A stretch of 28,953 bases of DNA from positions 1 through 28,953 of the forward strand of contig JBBSEC010000058.1 of NCBI GenBank assembly GCA_038240075.1, written 5' to 3'. The position numbers and the translations under genes are program-made. A model generated the notes under the pieces. That model did no database searches and was not told where the DNA came from. It saw nothing but the letters and a program-made list of their open reading frames with translations. Positions 22,754-28,953 of this stretch are shown here, in pieces. Within the stretch, counting starts at the first letter, position 1. Each line of letters opens with the position of its first letter. The stretch is from DATBAK01 sp038240075. Lineage in GTDB: Bacteria; Actinomycetota; Acidimicrobiia; IMCC26256; PALSA-610.

Positions 22754-22859
22754 ACCGTTGTCGTTGGTCAACACGATGGGTCCTCGGGGCGGCGTAGTTG
22801 CCGAGCGGCGTGGCCGAGTGCGGAGTGTCACGCCTCATAGCGGAACACGCCCGCCGCGG

Positions 22860-23654
22860 TCAGAACGCCGACGACGGCGTGAGCCGCTCGATGTTCCGGC
22901 GCATCAGGTTGAGGTCCGCGAGGCCGGGGATGCGGCCGATGACGGCGTCGATCTGGGCGACCTCGGCGGGTTCCCCGACGAAGAGCTGCTCGGTGTTGCG
23001 ATCGACGTCCTCTCGGGTTCGGAGTCCGACGCCGACGGGCGTCCACAGATGTCCGAGCACCCAGCGCACCAGGCGCTGTCCTCGCGGGTTGTCGACGAGG
23101 CGCTCCTGCGCGCTCGTGTAATAGAACGCGAAGTGTTGGGCTTCTTGCTTGATGAGATCGCGGAGGATCTCGCGGAGGAGGCGGTGCTGTGTCCGCTCGC
23201 GAATCAGGCTGTAGAAGCGCAGCGTCGTGAGTTCGTTGATCGCGCCCCAGCTCATGTGCACGGCGTAGAAGTCGTCGCCGATCGCGCGCACGGCCAATGC
23301 GTTCACGAGTCGGCCGCGTTGTGCCGCGAAGCGTTGTCTCTGACTCGTGTGCAGAGGGCTGACGGGCGCGGCGCATTCATCGAGCAGGCGACCGAGGATC
23401 TGCGCGTGCGCGCGTTCCTGTTCTAGCCACACGCGAATGAACCTCTTGACGATCGGATCGCGAGCAATGTCGAGGCTCGCGAAGGTTCCTTCGGTTGCCC
23501 ACTCGACCTGCGTCGCGTAGGTCAGTTGATAACGCTCTTCAATGCTCAGCGGATCGAGCGACGCCTCGCGCCAGTCGTAGCGAGTGAGGCTCAGCGGATC
23601 GCCCATCCCGTCGAGCAGGACCTGCGGGCGACTCTTCGCAGCGTGTGATTGCAT
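22860..23654 (-). CDS. Ferritin-like diiron protein (acyl-ACP-desaturase type)
   Basis: This 264-residue helical protein has two E-x-x-H pairs (E80/H83 in EQERAH, E171/H174 in KQEAQH) plus single glutamates E51 or E55 and E141, the ligand set of a ferritin-like diiron site. Spacing and length resemble the DesA/stearoyl-ACP desaturase class. A different ferritin-like oxidase is possible, so the substrate is open. ATG 23654 is clear. It is the first chromosomal gene right of attR and converges on it. Confidence 0.8.
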   Translation of the reverse strand: MQSHAAKSRPQVLLDGMGDPLSLTRYDWREASLDPLSIEERYQLTYATQVEWATEGTFASLDIARDPIVKRFIRVWLEQERAHAQILGRLLDECAAPVSPLHTSQRQRFAAQRGRLVNALAVRAIGDDFYAVHMSWGAINELTTLRFYSLIRERTQHRLLREILRDLIKQEAQHFAFYYTSAQERLVDNPRGQRLVRWVLGHLWTPVGVGLRTREDVDRNTEQLFVGEPAEVAQIDAVIGRIPGLADLNLMRRNIERLTPSSAF

Positions 23655-23838
23655 GCCCCTTCTACGGCGCGATGCGGATACGCGGATGGAATGCGCGACG
23701 CCGTGATCGACAACAAAAGAGAGCGTTCTACCCGCCGTTCATTGATCTAAACACTGCGGCGTGATTGTCGCAAAGTCATCCTGTGGGGTCGTCTGAATCG
23801 GAGACTCTTCTGTCACCCCCCACTGATTGAAGGACCTC

Positions 23839-24084
23839 GTGAAGACACTCGCGCGCACGCTCTTGTTGGTCGTCGTGTTGTCGGGCGCGGCGAGCGCGTG
23901 TTCGAGTAGTGGCAGCGGCGGCTCGTCATCGTCGACGACCACGCCGATCGGGCTGGGGCCGACCACCACGCTGCTCGGAGCGCCGTCGTCGCCGCCTCCG
24001 CAGTCGGGGACGCCGACGACCGTCTTCATCGCTCCCGCGCCCAGTTCGAGCGGGAGTTCGCCGTCGATGACCGTCGCTCCCTGA
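23839..24084 (+). CDS. Tiny lipoprotein with Ser/Thr/Pro-rich tail
   Basis: This 81-residue protein begins at GTG 23839 after GAAGGA. A hydrophobic signal (LARTLLLVVVLSGA) ends in the lipobox ASAC, with the lipidated cysteine near residue 20. The rest is Ser/Gly/Thr/Pro low-complexity and unlikely to fold. A TTG at 23827 is a weaker start. The role is unknown; it may be a spacer or wall-embedded lipoprotein. Confidence 0.6.
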   Translation: MKTLARTLLLVVVLSGAASACSSSGSGGSSSSTTTPIGLGPTTTLLGAPSSPPPQSGTPTTVFIAPAPSSSGSSPSMTVAP

Positions 24085-24270
24085 CGATCGGACGCGGGCG
24101 ACGCTCGACGACCGCCGGACGCGCGGCGCGGCCGCGATCCGCGCCGTGAAGCCGCGCGAACCGGTGGGCCTTCAACGCGTCGGTCACATTTCGACGCTGC
24201 GATTGGTCAAGACGGCGCCGGACGATTCCCGGCCGTCCGTCTCAGGAGGAGCACCGGCATAGACACGCCC

Positions 24271-25028
24271 ATGAAGATCGCGGTCGCGGGAGCGACGGGC
24301 AGGGTCGGCCGTCACGTGGTCGACGGGCTCGAGGGTCGGGGACACGAGGTCGTTGCGATCTCTCGCTCCCACGGCGTCGACGTGATCACCGGAACGGGCC
24401 TCGCCGACGCGCTCATCGGCGTCGACGCAATCGTCGATGTCAGCACCGGTCCGTCGCCCGAGCAGGCGTCGGCAGCGGAGTTCTTCACCACTGCGCCCCG
24501 GAATCTGCACGCCGAACGCGCACGCGCCGGCGTCGCGCGCATGATCGTGATTTCGATCATCGGAACCGATCAGTTCACCGCCGGATACGGGGCGGCGAAG
24601 CTCGCGCACGAGCAGGCTGCACTCGCAGGACCGATCCCGGTCCGCATCCTGCGCGCCGCGCCGTTTCACGAGTTCGTGGGGCAACTCGTCGACTGGGCAC
24701 ACGGGGCGACGTTGCCTCTGTGTCGAACATGCGCACGCAGCTGGTCTCGGCGCGAACGGTGGCGGAAGCGCTCGTCGACCTGGCGACTGATCCTGCGTCG
24801 GCACCGGCGCCGGCAGGGCAGCCGATCTCGGAGGTCGCGGGACCACGTGTCGAGGACCTCGCCGCCATGGCGCGTCTTCTCGTCGCGGGCCGCGGCGATG
24901 AGTTGCGTATCGAGGGCGTGAGCGACCCGAGCGATCCCGATCGCGCGCTCTACGAGTCCGACGCCCTGCTGCCCGGACCGCACGCGACGCTCGGAGGCCC
25001 GACGTTCGAGGGCTGGCTCCGATTCTGA
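24271..25028 (+). pseudogene. NmrA-like NAD(P)-binding (SDR atypical) gene with one frameshift
   Basis: The first frame from ATG 24271 gives the Rossmann half (MKIAVAGATGRVGRHVVDGL, VIVISIIGTDQ-like MIVISIIGTDQFTAGYGAAKLAHEQ). Near 24696-24706, in a GGGG run, the reading moves to a second frame that continues RGDVASVSNMRTQLVSARTVAEAL and ends GPTFEGWLRF, as in intact homologues of about 250 residues. NmrA-like proteins sense or reduce NAD(P)-linked substrates; the substrate is unknown. The nearest AGGAGG lies 21 bases upstream of the ATG. It is broken or carries one sequencing indel. Confidence 0.82.
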
Positions 25029-25107
25029 TGGTCGCATCGGCCTGCGGTTCGCCGGTGTGTGTCGTACTGGTTCCGCCGGTTGCGGCTGCTCCACCCGCGC
25101 CTGATCC

Positions 25108-26094
25108 TCAGCCGCGTTCGGCGAGGTTCGTCAGTGCCGCGAGCTCGTCGCGGATGATCGTGGCGACCGACGCGGCGTCGCCGTCCGGCGGGACCGGAAG
25201 CGTCATGCACGTGACGCTGCCGCCGCCGAGCCGAGCCAGGACGCGGAGGCAGGCGCCGCCTTCGCGGCCCGGCGCGATCTCGCGCACGTAGTCGACGGTG
25301 CGCGCGTCCTGGTGCGCAACGACTCTCACCACGACGTCTTGACCGTCCTTCGTGACGCGCCATCCCGCTGCGCCTGCGCTCGCGACGGTGTCGGCGAAGC
25401 CCGGTGCCCACCCGGGAAGATGTCGTGGGTCGGCGAGCAGCGCGAAGATCACGTCGGGCTCGGCGTCGCTCTCGATGCTGCCGGTTGCCGTGCGATCGCT
25501 CACCGCGCCATGGTCGCGCGGTCGCGAGAGCCAAGCCGCGAAGAGCGCGCTGAACTGCTCGGCCGCGGCGTCGGCGCCGGCTCGGTCGCCGGTCGCGAGC
25601 AGATCGAGCAGCAGGCCGCGCGTCACGGCCACTTCGAGCCGCGCCTGCGCGCGGGCCAGATCGGGCGGCACGCCCTGGGCAATCCCCAGCGCCGCGGCGG
25701 GCCCGAGCCACGACTCCACGACGTCATCGAGGAAGTGGGCCGTGTGGGGACGCCGCTGCAGGGCCTGGCCGTAGACCTCGAAGAAGAGTCGCTCGCTCGG
25801 TCCGAGCGCGGGGTCGGAGAGAACCTGCCACATGCGTCGGCGGGTCTCGGCAGGTGTTGCCGCCGGACCCGGATCGAGCTCGGCCAGGGTCTCGCGCTGG
25901 CGTTCCTCGACGGCGCGGATCACCTCCACGAGCAGGCCTTCCTTCGACCCGAAGTGGTAGATGAGCATCCGGTGGCTGGTGCCGATCTCGGTGGCCAACC
26001 GGCGCAGGCTGACGTCGGCCACGCCGTGATCGGCCACGTAGGCGATCACGGCGTCGAGCAGCCGCTCTTTCGACACGCTCCCGGTCGCGGCCAC
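25108..26094 (-). CDS. TetR-family regulator fused to an SRPBCC domain
   Basis: Counting from GTG 26094 it has 328 residues. Residues 6-52 hold a TetR HTH (KERLLDAVIAYVADHGVADV, LRRLATEIGTSHRMLIYHF), followed by a TetR ligand domain to about 195. Residues 205-328 form an SRPBCC/polyketide-cyclase-like fold (ATGSIESDAEPDVIFALLADPRHLPGWAPGFAD). AGGAGG four bases upstream decides the start; longer frames run through the operators. It is divergent from a stand-alone SRPBCC gene. The fused domain could supply a second ligand pocket for hydrophobic molecules (inference). Confidence 0.85.
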   Translation of the reverse strand: MAATGSVSKERLLDAVIAYVADHGVADVSLRRLATEIGTSHRMLIYHFGSKEGLLVEVIRAVEERQRETLAELDPGPAATPAETRRRMWQVLSDPALGPSERLFFEVYGQALQRRPHTAHFLDDVVESWLGPAAALGIAQGVPPDLARAQARLEVAVTRGLLLDLLATGDRAGADAAAEQFSALFAAWLSRPRDHGAVSDRTATGSIESDAEPDVIFALLADPRHLPGWAPGFADTVASAGAAGWRVTKDGQDVVVRVVAHQDARTVDYVREIAPGREGGACLRVLARLGGGSVTCMTLPVPPDGDAASVATIIRDELAALTNLAERG

Positions 26095-26116
26095 TTGACC
26101 TCCTGCGCTCCCACCT

Positions 26117-26146
26117 GTACCGTCTGGTACACGTACCATATGGTAC
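26117..26146. promoter_or_regulatory. Two tandem TetR-type operators, GTACC-N4-GGTAC
   Basis: GTACC-GTCT-GGTAC (26117-26130) and the perfect palindrome GTACCATATGGTAC (26133-26146) share arms and start 16 bp apart. They fill the 71-bp gap between the divergent TetR-SRPBCC and SRPBCC genes, so the TetR protein very likely binds here and represses both (inference from position and symmetry). Confidence 0.75.
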
Positions 26147-26165
26147 AACACGAAAGGAGATTGCC

Positions 26166-26618
26166 GTGCGATTCCGTCAGATCCACGTGAGGAGAGTGGC
26201 TCCCGCCAGTCCCGAGGCCGTGTACCGGTTGCTCGCCGACGGGCCGAGCTGGACCCGCTGGTCACCCGTCGAGTCGGTCGAGCTGGAGCAGCAGGGCGAC
26301 CCGCCGCCCGAAGGGGTCGGGGCGATCCGGGTGCTGAAGATGGGGAGGACGACCGGGCGGGATCAGATCCTCGAGCTCGTCCCCAACCGGACCTTCAAGT
26401 ACGCGACGTTGTCGGGCCTGCCGATCCGCGACTACGTCGGTCAGGTCGACCTGGAGCCGGTCGCCGACGGCACCGCCATTCACTGGCATTCGTCGTTCCG
26501 TCCCAAGGTCCCGGGCACGGGCTGGGTCGTCCAACGCGGCATCGCGCGGTTCCTCGAGCGCTGCGCCACGGGCCTGGCCGAGTACGCGGCGTCGTCGAGC
26601 GACGCCAGCGCGTCGTAG
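26166..26618 (+). CDS. SRPBCC-family (polyketide cyclase/START-like) protein
   Basis: This 150-residue protein has the SRPBCC pattern: VAPASPEAVYRLLADGPSWTRWSPVESVEL at the start, strands in the middle (FKYATLSGLPIRDYVGQVDL) and a long C-terminal helix (QRGIARFLERCATGLAEYA). These helix-grip proteins bind hydrophobic ligands. GTG 26166 follows AAAGGAGA at a proper distance. The sigma-4-like gene begins nine bases after its stop. Expression is probably released from TetR repression. Confidence 0.85.
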   Translation: MRFRQIHVRRVAPASPEAVYRLLADGPSWTRWSPVESVELEQQGDPPPEGVGAIRVLKMGRTTGRDQILELVPNRTFKYATLSGLPIRDYVGQVDLEPVADGTAIHWHSSFRPKVPGTGWVVQRGIARFLERCATGLAEYAASSSDASAS

Positions 26619-26627
26619 GGACGCACC

Positions 26628-26912
26628 GTGTCGGCGGGGGAGAGGACGCACGAATCCGATCCGACGGCGTTCCGTCGGCAGGTCCGCGACGCGATCGCCG
26701 CGCTCGCGCCCGACGACGCCACGATCGTGCGGCTGCAGCACCTCGACGGCATGACCCACGCCGAGATATCAGCGACTCTTGGCATCGCGCTCGCCACGGT
26801 GAAGTCGCGGTCGTACCGCGCGCACCGGCGCCTTGCCGAAAGGCTCGGCCTTCTCCGCGGTGCAGACGTCAGGACGACGAGTACAGGATTGCGGTTGGCG
26901 ACGCGACCGTGA
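26628..26912 (+). CDS. Sigma region-4-like HTH protein lacking region 2
   Basis: This 94-residue protein contains only a sigma-70 region 4: RDAIAALAPDDATIVRLQHLDGMTHAEISATLGIALATVKSRSYRAHRRLAERL. No region 2 precedes it, so it cannot open a promoter alone. It may be a trimmed ECF sigma or a small HTH accessory regulator. GTG 26628 is nine bases after the SRPBCC stop, so the two are one operon. Its 3' end overlaps the convergent secreted-protein gene by 44 bp. Confidence 0.7.
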   Translation: MSAGERTHESDPTAFRRQVRDAIAALAPDDATIVRLQHLDGMTHAEISATLGIALATVKSRSYRAHRRLAERLGLLRGADVRTTSTGLRLATRP

Positions 26913-28311
26913 GGGTCGCCGGCGTCGGTCCGGAGAGGAACGAGTGGCGTGGCTCGTCGTGCGGGTTCAAGAAGAACGCGCGGTTGATCGCACTCACCTG
27001 GATCGACGCTCCCGAGTCCGGACCCGCCGCAACCCGGATCGCGTCGATCTCGGTGATCTCGGACGCGCGCGTACCCGGTGGGAGTTGCACCGTGGTCGCG
27101 GCCGCGCCGTCGCGCTGCAGTGTCCAGAAGGGGTGCTCGCCATGGTCGGAGCGGTACAACGTGGGGTCGCCCTTCAGCCGGACGCCGATGGCGAGGCCGA
27201 CGAAGAACGTGCCGCCGTTCGGTGCTCCGGACGTCTGCTTGAGCACGACGAGGTAGAGGTAGTTGTCGGGATCGGCGATGAGGATCGGCTGCGCGGGATC
27301 GGGGTCGGCGACGACCTTGCCTTCCCGGCGAATCTCCTCGGCCATGATGAGATAGGTCCACGGGTTCGCGTCCATGACCTGCTCGCGCGCCTGGGTCGCG
27401 GAGTCGAGACCCTCGGCGGTCGAGAGTGAGAAGCGCATCGGATCGTCGACCTTGTCGCAGACGTTGTTGTTCAACGTGCAGGTCTGCAGCAGGGGATGGT
27501 CGCCTTCATAGGTTCCGGCGAACGCGGCCGTGACGTGCGCGGGCGACTGGAACTCGGCCGTTCCCGGCACCGTGTCACCGGCCGCGTCGACTTCGACGTG
27601 GTAGATCCACTCGATGTCGGTCGTGCGGCCCCATTGCGCCATCAGTGCCGGGGTCGAGGTGCCGCCGTCTTCGTTGCTCCACACGATCGAATAGGTCAGG
27701 GTCCGGTTGCCGGGAGTCGATGCGGGCGTGTCTTCGTGCCACGCGACCAGCGGCGTGTCACTGATCGCGTTTTGGTACGGGCCGGTCTCGATCGTGTTCA
27801 CGCCGGTGACATCGCGTCCGTAGAGCACGGGTGAGTGCGACAGCTCGAGGAACGCGATGGTGCCGGTCGCAACCGCCTCGAGGTGGGTCCGGCTCACGTA
27901 CACGACCTCGGCGGGCTCCGACGACGAAGCGGCATCGAAGTGCAGGCGCAGCTCGTGACGCCCGGCGGCCAAGGTGCCGAGATCGAAGCTGCGGGTGATC
28001 GGCGTCGCCTCCATGACGACGTCGTCGGTTGTGTACTTCCCGTCGACCGAGATCCGCAGCACCGCGGACTCCGCACCGCTGCGTCCCCACGAGATGCCGG
28101 GCGCGGCTGCGGTCACGTCGACGAGCTCCTCGCCCGCAACCTTGGTGCGGAACTGCACCACGTCGTCGTGGCCGTCGCGCGTCACGGCGACGCGTCGCGC
28201 GCTGCTCACACCCGCGGCCGGGACCGCGGCCCCGGCAACCGCCATGCCACCCACGGCCATTCCGCCCACGGCGACAAGCACCACGAACCGTCGCACCGCT
28301 CCGCGTTCCAT
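26869..28311 (-). CDS. Large secreted protein of unknown function
   Basis: This 480-residue protein starts at ATG 28311; 159 further upstream codons are open but not protein-like. A signal peptide (RRFVVLVAVGGMAVGGMAVAGAAV) precedes a beta-rich body with DVVMEATPITRSFDLG, WSNEDGGTSTPALMAQWGRTTDIEWIY and LYLVVLKQTSGAPNGGTFFVGL. Two cysteines (TCTLNNNVCDKV) may form a disulphide. I recognise no family or catalytic motif. It is probably an exported or wall-associated protein. It converges on the SRPBCC/sigma-4 operon. Confidence 0.75.
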   Translation of the reverse strand: MERGAVRRFVVLVAVGGMAVGGMAVAGAAVPAAGVSSARRVAVTRDGHDDVVQFRTKVAGEELVDVTAAAPGISWGRSGAESAVLRISVDGKYTTDDVVMEATPITRSFDLGTLAAGRHELRLHFDAASSSEPAEVVYVSRTHLEAVATGTIAFLELSHSPVLYGRDVTGVNTIETGPYQNAISDTPLVAWHEDTPASTPGNRTLTYSIVWSNEDGGTSTPALMAQWGRTTDIEWIYHVEVDAAGDTVPGTAEFQSPAHVTAAFAGTYEGDHPLLQTCTLNNNVCDKVDDPMRFSLSTAEGLDSATQAREQVMDANPWTYLIMAEEIRREGKVVADPDPAQPILIADPDNYLYLVVLKQTSGAPNGGTFFVGLAIGVRLKGDPTLYRSDHGEHPFWTLQRDGAAATTVQLPPGTRASEITEIDAIRVAAGPDSGASIQVSAINRAFFLNPHDEPRHSFLSGPTPATLTVASPTAILYSSS

Positions 28312-28400
28312 GCCCGACCTCCCGTGGACCCCTCGGAACGTGGTCCGTCGAACACGCTCGCGCGCCGGCCGGGCGCGCGCCAATGCTCGCCGAGCGACGG

Positions 28401-28817
28401 TCAGGTGACGGTGTAGCCGCGGTCGAGGAACGCGGCGCGCAGCATCGATTCGCGTCCGGGCCGGTAGAGGACGCCATCCATGAGCGGATAGCCGAACCGG
28501 TGACGACTGCGCCGACCGTCGTAGACGTTCGCGCCGACGACATCGACGCGGACCGTCGCGTCGCTGCGGCTCAGAAAGAGGTGCCGGGCGAATGGGAACA
28601 TGAGCCGCAGTCCGTCTTCCTGGATCTCGAACCGCCAGGGTAGCCAGCGGCTGTGAATGAACGCGACGACAACGAACGTCGATGCGAACTCGATCGAGTG
28701 GTTCCAGTGCGAGAGGTACATCGCGACGGCCATGAACAGAAAGACGCGCGGAGCCCAACGCAGGAAGTCGCTCGTTCCTTCGTACCACTGACGGTCGTCT
28801 GACATCCGGTCAGCCAT
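28401..28817 (-). CDS. Small membrane protein with a PH-like tail
   Basis: From ATG 28817 it has 138 residues: one or two hydrophobic segments (WAPRVFLFMAVAMYLSHW, IEFASTFVVVAFIHSRWL) then a beta-rich tail (FEIQEDGLRLMFPFARHLFLSRSDATVRVDVVG) like bacterial PH domains. A TTG at 28847 overlaps the previous gene's stop (TTGA) and would add ten residues by translational coupling; the ATG at 28805 is also possible. The family is not recognised. A GC-rich stem (28360-28378) separates it from the secreted protein gene. Confidence 0.65.
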   Translation of the reverse strand: MADRMSDDRQWYEGTSDFLRWAPRVFLFMAVAMYLSHWNHSIEFASTFVVVAFIHSRWLPWRFEIQEDGLRLMFPFARHLFLSRSDATVRVDVVGANVYDGRRSRHRFGYPLMDGVLYRPGRESMLRAAFLDRGYTVT

Positions 28818-28843
28818 CACCGCCAGCCTAAACCCGGCTCGGA

Positions 28844-28953
28844 TCAACCCAGCTGCGCGGGCCGCGTCAGGTCGTCGTCAGGAAGGGAATCGTCGGTGAT
28901 CGCGGTGACGTCGAGTGAGATCAGCTCGACGGGGTCGCCCGAGGCGGTGAGGA
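28844..28953 (-). CDS. 3' end of a gene running off the window (C-terminal 35 residues)
   Basis: The frame is open from the window edge to TGA 28844 and ends ISLDVTAITDDSLPDDDLTRPAQLG. It is in phase for coupling with the next gene through TTGA. Too little remains to name it. Confidence 0.55.
   Translation of the reverse strand, partial: LTASGDPVELISLDVTAITDDSLPDDDLTRPAQLG

Noticed and set aside
22497..22838. Minus-strand ORF containing WALRGSNPRPPPCKE
   Set aside because: This peptide is the antisense reading of the tRNA 3' end in attR, a known false-protein signature, and not a gene.

Overview
This is a strongly G+C-rich stretch from an actinomycete-type genome (Actinomycetota). An Acidimicrobiia-like member would fit, but I cannot prove the class. 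The evidence is a WhiB regulator with a C-terminal AT-hook, a PPOX-class F420-type flavin/deazaflavin protein of the Rv0121 kind, frequent GTG/TTG starts, many short or overlapping gene junctions and ECF sigma factors. Base composition was judged by eye, not counted.

Left chromosomal flank (1-8100). A truncated class III adenylate cyclase/AAA-ATPase/TPR regulator lies downstream of a DUF971 gene (minus strand). A pterin carbinolamine dehydratase and a small membrane protein face the other way. A PPOX-F420 gene is divergent from mobA and two overlapping inositol-monophosphatase genes. Next comes a WhiB7-type regulator. Its leader carries an AT-rich promoter box, a 58-codon leader ORF and a textbook intrinsic terminator before the whiB start, which is the layout of ribosome-mediated whiB7 attenuation. 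A DUF523 gene and tRNA-Val(TAC) follow.

Integrated island (8101-22753). The last 45 bp of tRNA-Val are repeated exactly at 22709-22753. A tyrosine integrase sits directly beside the tRNA, with a small HTH excisionase tail-to-tail with it. Each end holds two copies of CAAGAAT next to the att core, probably integrase arm sites. The element is about 14.6 kb and has no visible replication, conjugation or virion genes. Its cargo leans toward the cell envelope and signalling: an ECF sigma factor with a membrane partner; a frameshifted CDF metal exporter; an SDR; a UppP-DUF2127 pair divergent from a ChrB-like regulator across two tandem inverted-repeat operators; a secreted subtilase ending in 20 tryptophans spaced exactly five residues apart; a frameshifted GNAT; and a membrane GAF-GGDEF-EAL protein.

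Right chromosomal flank (22754-28953). It holds a ferritin-like/acyl-ACP-desaturase-type diiron protein, a tiny lipoprotein and a frameshifted NmrA-like gene. A TetR-SRPBCC fusion regulator is divergent from a stand-alone SRPBCC gene across two tandem GTACC-N4-GGTAC palindromes. A sigma-region-4-only protein, a large secreted protein of unknown function, a small membrane protein and the 3' end of another gene complete the window.

Three genes carry four single-base frameshifts, three of them at short G/C runs. These could be real decay or sequencing indels, and the sequence alone cannot decide.
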